Below are positions 16,877 to 25,239 of a DNA stretch of 64,000 nt, piece by piece. The notes under the pieces are model-generated. The model was given only the letters and a program-made list of their open reading frames with translations. It was not told the origin of the DNA and did not search any database. The stretch lies in the NCBI GenBank assembly GCA_002238605.1, contig MPMR01000014.1, forward strand, positions 1 to 64,000, given 5' to 3'. The first letter of the stretch is position 1; the number at the start of each line of letters is the position of its first letter. This DNA is from BD2-11 clade cluster bacterium bin43 (lineage in GTDB: Bacteria; Gemmatimonadota; Gemmatimonadetes; Longimicrobiales; Gaopeijiaceae). The position numbers and the translations under genes were made by a program.

Positions 16877-17751
16877 GCACGACCGACACGACGACCGCCG
16901 GGACGACCGCGCCGACGGGCACGACGGCTGCGGACCTGGTGGCCCGCATCGAGGCCGCGGTCGCGGAGGTGCGCGACCGGTGCGCGCTCCGGCCGAAGGC
17001 GGGGATCGTGCTGGGCACCGGGCTGGGCGGCCTCGCGCGCGAGATCGACGTGGAGTGCGCCATCGACTACACCGCGCTGCCCCACTTCCCGGTCTCGACG
17101 GTGGAGAGCCACGAGGGCCGCCTGCTGCTGGGCACGCTCGACGGCGTCCCCGTGGTCGCCATGCAGGGCCGCTTCCACCGGTACGAGGGCTACACCCTGC
17201 AGCAGGTGACCTTCCCCGTCCGGGTGATGGCCGCCCTGGGCGCGGACACCCTGGTGGTTTCGGCGGCCTGCGGCGGGATGGACCCCCTCTGGCCGGCGGG
17301 GCAGCTGGTGGTGCTCGACGACCACATCAACCTCCTGGGCGACAATCCCCTGGTGGGCCCCAACGCCGATGCGCTCGGCCCGCGCTTCCCGGACATGTCG
17401 GAGCCCTACGACCGCGGCCTGCAGCAGGTCGCCCTGGACGCCGCGCTCGCACAGGGCATTCCGCTTGCGCGCGCCGTGTACGCGGCCGTGACCGGGCCCT
17501 GCCTGGAGACCCGGGCCGAGTACCGCATGCTGCGCGCCCTGGGCGCGGACGTGGTGGGCATGTCCACCGTGCCGGAGGTCATCGTCGCGCGGCACATGGG
17601 CATGCGGGTGTGCGGCCTCTGCATCGTGACCGACGTCTGCCTCCCGGACGCGCTCGAGGAGGTGGACGTGCCGACTATCATCCGGGTCGCCATGGAGGCG
17701 GAGCCCGGCCTCACCGCGGTGGCCCGCGCGGTCATCGCCTCGCTGGCGTAG
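16873..17751 (+). CDS. Purine nucleoside phosphorylase, trimeric class
   Basis: A 292-aa protein with an extra Thr-rich N-terminus (about 20 residues) before the conserved core. Landmarks of the type I (PNP/MTAP) family are GIVLGTGLGGLA, the phosphate-binding GRFHRYEGY, VVSAACGGMDP, the loop LLGDNPLVGPNADALGPRFPDM and the purine-site TGPCLETRAEYRMLRALGAD...GMSTVPEV. It splits purine nucleosides with phosphate in the salvage pathway. Its translation may be coupled to two upstream micro-ORFs. Confidence 0.92.
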   Translation: MSTTDTTTAGTTAPTGTTAADLVARIEAAVAEVRDRCALRPKAGIVLGTGLGGLAREIDVECAIDYTALPHFPVSTVESHEGRLLLGTLDGVPVVAMQGRFHRYEGYTLQQVTFPVRVMAALGADTLVVSAACGGMDPLWPAGQLVVLDDHINLLGDNPLVGPNADALGPRFPDMSEPYDRGLQQVALDAALAQGIPLARAVYAAVTGPCLETRAEYRMLRALGADVVGMSTVPEVIVARHMGMRVCGLCIVTDVCLPDALEEVDVPTIIRVAMEAEPGLTAVARAVIASLA

Positions 17752-17765
17752 GAGGCGCCCGCCGA

Positions 17766-20700
17766 ATGCGCTATCCGGAGCTTCCCGACACGCTGCTCGA
17801 ACTGGAGCAGCAGACCCTCGACCGCTGGCGCGAGGAGGATCTCTTCCGCCGCAGCATGGAGGCCTCCGAGGGGCGCGAGCCCTTCGTCTTCTACGAGGGA
17901 CCGCCCACCTCCAACGCCCGCCCCGGCCTGCACCACGTGCTCGGACGCACGCTGAAGGATCTCGCCTGCCGCTACCAGGCGCTCAAGGGACGCCGGGTCA
18001 CCCGCATCGCGGGATGGGACACGCACGGCCTGCCGGTCGAGATCGAGGCGGAGAAGACGCTCGGCATCTCGGGGAAGCCCGAGATCGAGGCGGTCGGCAT
18101 CGAGCGCTTCAACCGCACCTGCCGGGATTCCGTCTTCACCTACAAGGCCGACTGGGAGGCGCTGTCGGAACGCATCGCGTACTGGCTCGACTACGAGCGT
18201 CCCTACGTCACCTGCGACACCGGCTACATCGAGTCGGTCTGGTGGATCCTGAGCCAGCTGGCGGGGAAGGGGCTCCTCTACCGGGGCCACAAGAGCGTGC
18301 CCTACTGCCCCCGCTGCGGCACCGCGCTCAGCTCCCACGAGGTCGCCCTCGGATACCGCGAGGTGGAGGATCCGTCCCTCTTCTTCCTCGCGCCTCTCCT
18401 GACGGAGGAAGGGGAACCCGACCCGGGTGGGCGCGCCTTCCTGGCCTGGACCACCACCCCGTGGACGGTGCCTTCCAACGTCGCGCTGGCGCTCAATCCC
18501 GCCCTCACCTACGCCGAGGCGGAGGCGGAAGGCCGGCGCGTGATCGTGGCGAAGGACCTGGTCGAGCGGGTGCTGGGCGGAGACGCGCGCATCATCCGCG
18601 AGCATGATGCCCGTTCGCTCGAAGGCGTCCGCTACGCGCGGCCTCTGGAGGTAGTGCCCGTCCCCGACGGCTCCGATGCGGCCTGGCGCATCATCCTCGA
18701 GGATTTCGTCACGGCGGAGGACGGCACAGGCATCGTGCACATCGCGCCCGCCTTCGGCGCGGACGACTATGCGGCCGGCCAGCGCCACGGCCTGCCCCTC
18801 ATGCGTTCCATCGACGACGCCGGGCGCTTCCACGAAGGGCTCCCGCTGGTAGGGGGGATGTTCGTAAAGGACGCAGATCCCCTGCTGGTGGATGAACTCG
18901 ACCGCCGGGGCAACCTGCACCGGGCGGGTCGCGTGGCGCACTCGTACCCGCATTGCTGGCGCTGTCAGTCTCCGCTCCTCTACATCGCGCGTGAATCCTG
19001 GTTCGCCGCCACCTCGACGCTCAAGGAGGAGATGCTCGCCATCAACCGCGAGACGGCCTGGTACCCGCCGGAGATCGGCGAGGGGCGCATGGGCGAGTGG
19101 CTGGCCGGCAACGTGGACTGGGCGCTGTCGCGCGACCGCTATTGGGGTACGCCGCTCCCGGTCTGGGTCTGCGACCGCGACGACGACACCACCGAGTGGA
19201 TCGGCAGCCTGGCGGAGCTGGAGGAGCGCGCCGGCCCGCTGGGCGAGGACTTCGACCCGCACCGGCCCTTCATCGACGAAGTGACTTGGCCCTGTCGGGA
19301 ATGCGGCGGGACCATGCGCCGGGCCTCTCCCGTCGTCGACGTGTGGTTCGACTCGGGGGCGATGCCGTACGCGCAGTGGCACTATCCCTTCGAGAACCGG
19401 GAGCACTTCGAGCGCCACTTTCCCGCCGACTTCATCAGCGAGGGGCTCGACCAGACCCGCGGCTGGTTCTATTCGCTGATGGCCATCGCCTGCATGCTCG
19501 GCCGGGGGATGGCGTTCCGAAACGTCCTCGTCAACGACCTGGTGCTCGACGCCGAGGGCCGGAAGATGTCGAAGTCGAAGGGCAACGCGGTCGATCCCTG
19601 GGAGGCAGTGGCCGCACACGGGGCCGATCCGCTGCGCTGGTATTTCGTCACGGTCAGCAATCCGTGGGTGCCCAAGCGCTACGACGAGGGCGGCATCGCC
19701 GAGGTGGCGCGCAAGTTCTTCGACACCCTCTTCAACACGTACCGGTTCTTCGCCCTGTATGCGAACGTGGAGGATTGGCGGCCCGACGGGGGACGATCGC
19801 AGGCGTCCCTGCTCGACCGCTGGATGCTCTCGCGGCTGCATCGCCTGGTGGGCGGCGTGCGGTCCGATCTGGACGACTACCAGTTCACCCCCGCCTGCAG
19901 GCAGGTCGCCCGGTTCGTCGACGAGGACCTCTCCAACTGGTACGTGCGGCGCAGCCGGCCGCGCTACTGGGGCAAGACCGGCGCCGCGGACGCCGACGCC
20001 GCTTTCCGCACCCTGCATCTCGCCCTTCGCACGGTGAGCCTGCTGATCGCTCCGGCCGCGCCCTTCACCGCGGACTGGCTGCACCGGGCCCTGACCGGGG
20101 GCGAGAGCGTCCACCTGGCCCTTCTGCCCGAGCCGGACGAGGGATGCCTGGACGATGGGCTGGAAAGGGAGATGGACGCCGTGCGACAGCTCGTGACGCT
20201 GGGGCGGGCGGCGCGCGAGCAGGCGGGGGTGAGGGTGCGACAGCCGCTGCGGACGCTCCATGCGGCCGTGCCCGATGGCGTCGCGCTGCGGGAGGAGGTG
20301 CTGGCGGTGCTGCGGGAGGAGCTGAACGTCAAGCAGGTCGCGTTCGTGCGCGACGCGGGCGATCTGGTGCGTCTCGAGGCGCGCCCCAACTTCCGTGCGC
20401 TGGGACCTCGCTTCCAGAGGCACAGCAACGCCGCCGCCGCGGCCATCCGCGGCCTCGGGCAGGAGCAACTGCGCGCCTGGCGCGCGGGCGAGGGGGTCGC
20501 CATCACGGTTGACGGTGAAGAACACCCGGTCGGTCCCGAAGACCTCGAGGTGGCGGAGGTCGCGCGCGGCGACCTGGTGGTGCGCGCCGCCAGCGGCTTC
20601 ACCGCCGCCATCGATCCCGCCCTGGACGACGAGTTGCGCGCCGAGGGATTGGCGCGCGAGCTGGTGAACCGGGTACAGCGGCTGCGCAGGGACTCGGGGC

Positions 20701-20918
20701 TTGAGGTCACCGACCGCATCCGGCTCGCCGTCTCCGGCCCGGAAGGCGTGCGCGCCGCCGCGGCCCGCCACCGCACCTTCATCGCGGGTGAGACCCTGGC
20801 GGTGGACATCGTGGTGGCGGAGGAGGAGGACGGCTCACCGGAGGCGTACACGAACCGCAGGGAAGTGGCGTTCGACGGCACCCGCGCCGCGATCGCGCTG
20901 GCGCGCGCGGCCGAGTAG
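17766..20918 (+). CDS. ileS: Isoleucyl-tRNA synthetase, type 2, with GXHH signature
   Basis: A 1050-aa class I synthetase that charges tRNA-Ile. It begins MRYPELPDTL 14 nt after the previous gene. Catalytic region: GPPTSNARPGLHHVLG, in which the usual HXGH signature is replaced by G54-L-H-H57 (17925-17936). Then the AGWDTHGLPVEIEAEK block, the editing domain (WTTTPWTVPSNVALA), the KMSKS loop at about residues 600-604 and an anticodon-binding C-terminus. The sequence style is that of the IleRS2 clade (eukaryote-like, mupirocin-tolerant). The altered signature is expected, from published work on GXHH enzymes, to give very strong mupirocin resistance. It is the only ileS in the window. Confidence 0.94.
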   Translation: MRYPELPDTLLELEQQTLDRWREEDLFRRSMEASEGREPFVFYEGPPTSNARPGLHHVLGRTLKDLACRYQALKGRRVTRIAGWDTHGLPVEIEAEKTLGISGKPEIEAVGIERFNRTCRDSVFTYKADWEALSERIAYWLDYERPYVTCDTGYIESVWWILSQLAGKGLLYRGHKSVPYCPRCGTALSSHEVALGYREVEDPSLFFLAPLLTEEGEPDPGGRAFLAWTTTPWTVPSNVALALNPALTYAEAEAEGRRVIVAKDLVERVLGGDARIIREHDARSLEGVRYARPLEVVPVPDGSDAAWRIILEDFVTAEDGTGIVHIAPAFGADDYAAGQRHGLPLMRSIDDAGRFHEGLPLVGGMFVKDADPLLVDELDRRGNLHRAGRVAHSYPHCWRCQSPLLYIARESWFAATSTLKEEMLAINRETAWYPPEIGEGRMGEWLAGNVDWALSRDRYWGTPLPVWVCDRDDDTTEWIGSLAELEERAGPLGEDFDPHRPFIDEVTWPCRECGGTMRRASPVVDVWFDSGAMPYAQWHYPFENREHFERHFPADFISEGLDQTRGWFYSLMAIACMLGRGMAFRNVLVNDLVLDAEGRKMSKSKGNAVDPWEAVAAHGADPLRWYFVTVSNPWVPKRYDEGGIAEVARKFFDTLFNTYRFFALYANVEDWRPDGGRSQASLLDRWMLSRLHRLVGGVRSDLDDYQFTPACRQVARFVDEDLSNWYVRRSRPRYWGKTGAADADAAFRTLHLALRTVSLLIAPAAPFTADWLHRALTGGESVHLALLPEPDEGCLDDGLEREMDAVRQLVTLGRAAREQAGVRVRQPLRTLHAAVPDGVALREEVLAVLREELNVKQVAFVRDAGDLVRLEARPNFRALGPRFQRHSNAAAAAIRGLGQEQLRAWRAGEGVAITVDGEEHPVGPEDLEVAEVARGDLVVRAASGFTAAIDPALDDELRAEGLARELVNRVQRLRRDSGLEVTDRIRLAVSGPEGVRAAAARHRTFIAGETLAVDIVVAEEEDGSPEAYTNRREVAFDGTRAAIALARAAE

Positions 20919-21054
20919 CCGGTCGTCGGATGGGGCCGCGACCGTCCCGAGCCGTTTCGGCGGCGCGCCCCGTCAGCGTACGGTTCGGTCTTCTCCGCGA
21001 CCCTGGTCGAAACGGGGTCGGCATCCGGGGGCGTCCGGCCGACCGGCGAGCGCC

Positions 21055-22068
21055 GTGAGCGGGGCTGCCGGGCGGCGCGAGACGCTCACCGTCGGGGAGG
21101 ACACCGCCGGGCGCCGCGAGGCGCTCACCGTCGGCGAGGGTCGCCCGGAGCGTCTGGACGCGTGGCTGGCCCGCCGCCTCGACCTGTCGCGCACGCAGGC
21201 GGCCCGGCTGGTGCAGCAGGGCCTCGTGCACGTGGAGGGGCGGCCCGCCAGGAAATCCGCGCGGATGGCGACCGGGCAGCGCGTCGAGGTGGAGATTCCG
21301 CCGCCCGACCCGGTCGACCTTCTGCCCGAGGACATCCCCCTCGCCGTGGTCCATGAGGACGACGCGCTGCTGGTGGTCGACAAGCCGGCCGGGCTGGTGG
21401 TTCACCCGGCGCCGGGCCACCCCCGCGGGACGCTGGTGAACGCGCTCCTGCACCACGTCGCCGACCTGGCCGGGGTGGGGGGCCGGTTGCGCCCGGGGAT
21501 CGTGCACCGGCTCGACCGCGACACCTCCGGGCTGCTGGTGGTGGCCAAGAACGACGCGGCGCACCGGGCGCTTTCCGCCGAGCTGGCAGCGCGCAAGGTA
21601 GGCCGCACCTACCTGGCGGCCGCCTGGGGGCACTTGCGCGACACCCCGCTCACCGTGGATGCACCCATCGGCCGCGATCCCCGGGCCCGCCAGCGCATGG
21701 CGGTGGTGGAGGGGGGGCGCCGGGCGGTCACCCACCTGACCGTACGGGAGCGCTGGGAGGCGGCGGAGCTGCTCGAGGTGCGCCTCGAGACCGGGCGCAC
21801 CCACCAGATCCGGGTGCACCTGGCGCACATCGGGCACCCGGTGGTGGGCGATCGCGTGTACGGGGCGGGGTGGGAGCGGGGGATGTCGGGGCCCGCACGG
21901 CGCTGGGCGGCGGAGGTGGCGCGCCGGACCGGGCGCCAGTTCCTGCACGCCTGTGCCCTCTCCTTCACCCATCCCCTGCTGGGAACGCGCATGCGCTTCC
22001 GTTCATCCCTCCCTCCCGACCTTGTGGAGGTCGCCGACCGGGCGAGAAGGCACCGGGGATCCGGATGA
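21055..22068 (+). CDS. RluA/RluD-type pseudouridine synthase
   Basis: About 337 aa from the GTG at 21055. An S4 RNA-binding domain (RLDAWLARRLDLSRTQAARLV) is followed by the catalytic domain with the Asp in GIVHRLDRDTSGLLVVAKN, then GRTYLAA and TGRTHQIRVHLAHIGHPVVGD. It makes pseudouridine in rRNA (RluD-like) or tRNA; the exact target cannot be assigned. Oddly, the N-terminus holds a tandem repeat of 12 residues (AGRRETLTVGED / AGRREALTVGEG), so the true start could be at or after the second unit. It overlaps the next gene by 4 nt. Confidence 0.9.
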   Translation: MSGAAGRRETLTVGEDTAGRREALTVGEGRPERLDAWLARRLDLSRTQAARLVQQGLVHVEGRPARKSARMATGQRVEVEIPPPDPVDLLPEDIPLAVVHEDDALLVVDKPAGLVVHPAPGHPRGTLVNALLHHVADLAGVGGRLRPGIVHRLDRDTSGLLVVAKNDAAHRALSAELAARKVGRTYLAAAWGHLRDTPLTVDAPIGRDPRARQRMAVVEGGRRAVTHLTVRERWEAAELLEVRLETGRTHQIRVHLAHIGHPVVGDRVYGAGWERGMSGPARRWAAEVARRTGRQFLHACALSFTHPLLGTRMRFRSSLPPDLVEVADRARRHRGSG

Positions 22069-23156
22069 GCCTTCCCGCAGTCCTCCTGCTTTGCCTGTCC
22101 TCGCTGTCGCCGCTACCGCCCGGCGATGCGCCCTCCGACCCGGATGTGCCCCGCGACCTGGTTGCACCCTCCGATCAGGACACCTCCCCCGCCCAGGATG
22201 CGCCCCTCGACCAGGACACGCCTCTCGAGCAGGACGCAGCCCGCTATTCCGCCCTGACGCGATCCGGGATCACGCTCCACTACGCCCCGGGCGATTCCCT
22301 GCGCGCCGAACGCGTCCTGAACCAATTGATGAACGCGCCGGGCCTGCCGGGCCTTCCCCCGGGCTTCCCCGCCACGGCCAACGTCTACCTCGCGGCGTCC
22401 GAGGCGGACTTCCTGGAGTTCGCCGGGGGCCAGGTCCCGGAGTGGGGCGCGGGGGTGGCCATTCCTTCGGCCGGCACCATCGTCCTTCCCATGTACGCCG
22501 ACGACCGCACACGCGGCTGGAGCGAGGAGCGGGTGCTGAGGCACGAATGGGCGCACCTCGGTTTGCACGGATACCTGCGCGGCCTGCGCGTCCCGCGATG
22601 GTTCTCCGAAGGGTACGCGGAATGGGCCTCCGGGGGATGGAACGCGGCCGAGGGGTGGCGTCTGCGCATCGCCATGGCGGGAGGCCGAACGCCTCCGCTC
22701 GACTCCCTCGCCCTGCAGTGGCCCGCCGACCGGGCATCCGCGGAAGTCGCGTACATGCTCTCGGCAACCGCCGTCGAGTACCTGGTGGCGGCCAGCGGCG
22801 AGCGGGGCCTCGCGCTCTTCCTTTCGCGCTGGCGCGAGGGCAACTCTTTCGAGGCGGCGCTGCGTCGTACCTTCGGCGTCACCAGCGGACAGCTCGAGGG
22901 CGATTGGAGCCGATACGTGCGCCGGCGCTACGGCTGGCTCCTGGTGATGTCCCAGTCGCTTGTGTTCTGGGCTTTTCTGGGGACCTTGCTCGCCGTCATG
23001 GTGGTCGTGCGACGTCGCCGCGGACGCTGGCGTATGGCGCGCCTGCGCGCCACCGAACTCCCCAATGACCCCGCCTTCTGGCTTGACCCGTCCCGCGAAC
23101 AGCAGGATCTTGGAAACCATGGCAAGGAAGCGAACCAACCGCCGGGCGTCCCGTAA
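22065..23156 (+). CDS. Membrane-anchored HExxH metallopeptidase (peptidase MA-like)
   Basis: A 363-aa exported protein: an N-terminal signal (MSLPAVLLLCLSSLSPL), then a disordered stretch of repeating xPxxQD units (about residues 30-58), then a gluzincin domain with the zinc motif HEWAHLGLH and a downstream Glu in WFSEGYAEW (spaced as in the peptidase MA family). A C-terminal helix (LVFWAFLGTLLAVMVVV) and a basic tail follow, so the catalytic domain should face the periplasm. The substrate is unknown. It starts by a 4-nt overlap with the pseudouridine synthase gene. Confidence 0.82.
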   Translation: MSLPAVLLLCLSSLSPLPPGDAPSDPDVPRDLVAPSDQDTSPAQDAPLDQDTPLEQDAARYSALTRSGITLHYAPGDSLRAERVLNQLMNAPGLPGLPPGFPATANVYLAASEADFLEFAGGQVPEWGAGVAIPSAGTIVLPMYADDRTRGWSEERVLRHEWAHLGLHGYLRGLRVPRWFSEGYAEWASGGWNAAEGWRLRIAMAGGRTPPLDSLALQWPADRASAEVAYMLSATAVEYLVAASGERGLALFLSRWREGNSFEAALRRTFGVTSGQLEGDWSRYVRRRYGWLLVMSQSLVFWAFLGTLLAVMVVVRRRRGRWRMARLRATELPNDPAFWLDPSREQQDLGNHGKEANQPPGVP

Positions 23157-23346
23157 CCGGGGCGGAAGCCGTCGCCGCGACACCGGCTCACTGCGCTTTT
23201 CGCGCAAGAACGGCATCCTCGGCCTCGCCGGGTTGCTGGTCATCGTCCTGGGTTATGCCCTGCTCGCCCAGGGTTCCATCACCGCGGCTCCCCTGCTGCT
23301 GGTTCTCGGCTACCTGGTGCTCCTGCCCCTCGCGCTCGTGCTCTAG
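23119..23346 (+). CDS. Small membrane protein with basic N-terminus
   Basis: A 75-aa protein: about 30 residues rich in Arg, Lys and Ser, then two hydrophobic helices (GILGLAGLLVIVLGYALLA and TAAPLLLVLGYLVLLPLALVL). It overlaps the end of the metallopeptidase gene by 38 nt in another frame. The layout recalls small inner-membrane proteins of the DUF3098 type from Bacteroidota, but the match is by architecture only. Function unknown. Confidence 0.7.
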   Translation: MARKRTNRRASRNRGGSRRRDTGSLRFSRKNGILGLAGLLVIVLGYALLAQGSITAAPLLLVLGYLVLLPLALVL

Positions 23347-23479
23347 GGAGCGGCATCACCGAAGTCGCCAACCGCGGCGACGCCAGCCCGCTTTCCTCCA
23401 CTGGCCCGGCCCCCTCCTCACGCGTACGATGTAGCAAGTTGACCTCGTGCCGCCGAAGCCTTCGGCGAGGAGGATGATC

Positions 23480-24130
23480 ATGTACCAGATTCCGAATCCG
23501 TCCCCCATGGCCCGCGTCCGCCTGACGGCACGCGTGGCGTTGTCGATCCCGTTGCTCGTCCTGGGGCTCGCCGATGCGCGCCAGGCCGCGGCGCAGGCTG
23601 AAGTGGTCGAAGGCCATGCGCCCTCGCGCCGCATCGAGTCGATCCGTCCGCGCACGGGGCCCGCGGGGACCCGCGTCAGCATCAACACCGGGGGGCTGCC
23701 CGCCATCACCCCGACCCGCATCGGGCTCGGAGCCGCCCAGTTCGGGTTCGAGGAGATCGGCCAGGAACTGACCACCGAGCGGGGCCGGATCGACATGAGC
23801 GTCATGGTTCCCGAGTGGGCGCACCTCGACCGTCCCACGGTGTTCATCGTCTTCGACTTCTACTTCCGGCCGCTCGCCCTCTCCAACTACTTCCACGCCA
23901 CCGACGAAAACGGCATCCTGACCCGCCGGGGGCAGCTCATTCACGTGGGCGAGCCCTGCTCGGTGCTGTTCGGCGAGTTCGGGGACGTGTACGCGCTGGA
24001 AGGCGAGGAGGGCGACTGGGAGATGGGGACCGAGGTGGTCGTCCAGGGCACCCTGACCGAGAGTTCGCCGTGTCTGCACGAGACGACGATCTCGGTTCGA
24101 AGCATGCGGCCCGCGCGCAGCGGTTCGTAA
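23480..24130 (+). CDS. Exported protein with IPT/TIG-like domain
   Basis: A 216-aa protein. The ATG at 23480 is favoured over one 6 nt upstream because GGAGG then has 5-7 nt spacing. A signal peptide (LTARVALSIPLLVLGLADARQAAAQA) is followed by an Ig-like segment beginning IESIRPRTGPAGTRVSI, typical of IPT/TIG folds. A C-terminal beta-rich part contains two Cys (GEPCSVLFG and SPCLHE) that could form a disulfide. Likely periplasmic or surface located. Function unknown. Confidence 0.75.
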   Translation: MYQIPNPSPMARVRLTARVALSIPLLVLGLADARQAAAQAEVVEGHAPSRRIESIRPRTGPAGTRVSINTGGLPAITPTRIGLGAAQFGFEEIGQELTTERGRIDMSVMVPEWAHLDRPTVFIVFDFYFRPLALSNYFHATDENGILTRRGQLIHVGEPCSVLFGEFGDVYALEGEEGDWEMGTEVVVQGTLTESSPCLHETTISVRSMRPARSGS

Positions 24131-24135
24131 CCTTC

Positions 24136-24209
24136 GGCCTCATGCACGCACGAGGCCGGAGGCTCGAGCTCCGGCCGCACCTGCTCGTCTGCGTCCCGTC
24201 GCGGGACGC
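24136..24209 (+). other. Three hairpins between the IPT-like gene and the DUF1028 gene
   Basis: Perfect inverted repeats: GGCCTC (24136-24141)/GAGGCC (24152-24157); GCCGGAG (24155-24161)/CTCCGGC (24169-24175), which overlaps the first and so excludes it; and GCGTCCCG (24191-24198)/CGGGACGC (24202-24209). No U-tract follows, so this is either a weak terminator or a structured leader for the next gene. Confidence 0.5.
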
Positions 24210-24248
24210 GAGCGGCATCTTCACACAGAATGCTCCGCGGAGGGTCCC

Positions 24249-25097
24249 ATGAGACGCCTGCTCGTTGCTCTCGCATTCATCCTTCTGGTTCCCTCCACCG
24301 CACTGGCCACCTGGTCGATCATTGCCATCGACCTCGCCACCGGGCGCGTCGTGATCGCCTCGGCCACCTGCGCCGCGACCGGCCCCGACCAGCTCAAGCT
24401 GCTGCAGGCTGTGGTCGTGCCGGGCGTGGGCGTGGCCGCCGCCCAGGCGGGCGTGGACCGCACCCACGAGAACCAGAAGCTCATCTTCGCCGAATTGCAG
24501 AACGGCACCGATCCCGTCGAGATCATCCGCATGCTGGAGGAGGATCCCGACATCGAGCGCCGGCAGTTCGGCATCATCGACATGCAGGGCCGCACCGCCG
24601 GACGCTCCGGCGAGGGCAACCGCCCCGTGTCGCTGGACATCCAGGGGCGCAGCCCGGACGACATCCTGTACTCGGTACAGGGCAACATCATCGCGACCAC
24701 CGAGGCGCTCACCGAGTCCGCGCGCATCATGCAGGAAGGCAGCGACGACGTCATCGACCGCGTCATGCGCGCCATGGAGAGAGCCGACGAACTGGGCGGG
24801 GACAGCCGCTGCACCTGCGAGACCGAGCCTCTGCCGGAGGCGTACGCCGACTGCGACGGCAAGACCTCGCACGTCGCCTACATCCTTGCCGCGGACCCGG
24901 AGAACACCCTGGGCGAATTCGCCGACAACCACCCCGAGGACCTGCGCGCGCCCTACAACGACGGGGAATACCACCTCTACATCTCCGCCATCCCGACGAA
25001 CACCCTGCCTCACGAGGATGCCAACCCGGTCCGAACCCTGCGCATGCGGTATGATGCGTGGAGGGAGTCCGGGGGGGTTAGGGCAGGGTTCCGTTAA
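24249..25097 (+). CDS. DUF1028 family exported protein (Ntn-hydrolase-like)
   Basis: A 282-aa protein with a signal peptide of about 20 residues (MRRLLVALAFILLVPSTALA) followed at once by the DUF1028 N-terminal block TWSIIAIDLATGRVVIASATC, in which a Thr or Ser after cleavage could act as an N-terminal nucleophile. Further blocks are VPGVGVAAAQAGVDR and RQFGIIDMQGRTAGRSG. A Cys-rich loop CTCETEPLPEAYADCDG and HVAYILAADPEN come later. DUF1028 proteins are thought to be Ntn-fold hydrolases, but the reaction is not established. Confidence 0.87.
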   Translation: MRRLLVALAFILLVPSTALATWSIIAIDLATGRVVIASATCAATGPDQLKLLQAVVVPGVGVAAAQAGVDRTHENQKLIFAELQNGTDPVEIIRMLEEDPDIERRQFGIIDMQGRTAGRSGEGNRPVSLDIQGRSPDDILYSVQGNIIATTEALTESARIMQEGSDDVIDRVMRAMERADELGGDSRCTCETEPLPEAYADCDGKTSHVAYILAADPENTLGEFADNHPEDLRAPYNDGEYHLYISAIPTNTLPHEDANPVRTLRMRYDAWRESGGVRAGFR

Positions 25098-25106
25098 GTT
25101 CAAGCG

Positions 25107-25181
25107 GGGCGCTTAGCTCAGTTGGTTCAGAGCGCCTGCCTTACAAGCAGGAGGTCGGCGGTTCGAATCCGTCAGCGCCCA
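25107..25181 (+). tRNA. tRNA-Val(UAC)
   Basis: A full cloverleaf: acceptor GGGCGCT (25107-25113) pairs with AGCGCCC (25174-25180). D arm GCTCAG...AGAGC. Anticodon stem CCTGC/GCAGG with loop CTTACAA, giving anticodon UAC. T arm contains GGTTCGAATCC. The discriminator is A and CCA is not encoded. The 3' end is the apparent integration site of the island that follows. Confidence 0.95.
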
Positions 25182-25239
25182 TTACAGTTACGGGATTCGT
25201 GGGTCCGATGTTTGCAAATTACGTTTGCAAATTGGACCC
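25182..25239. other. Putative left attachment/arm-site region of the island
   Basis: Directly after tRNA-Val, GGGTCC (25201-25206) and GGACCC (25234-25239) enclose two copies of the palindrome TTTGCAAA in a 13-nt period. The AT-rich palindromes stand out. Such spaced repeats next to a tyrosine integrase are typical of arm or core sites for integrase or excisionase. The second half of the sequence also encodes the end of the integrase. No second copy of the tRNA 3' end was noticed in the window. Confidence 0.45.

Noticed and set aside
17406-20771. A 1121-codon minus-strand open frame opposite ileS
   Set aside because: Shadow of the synthetase gene, with no recognisable domain and no good start site.
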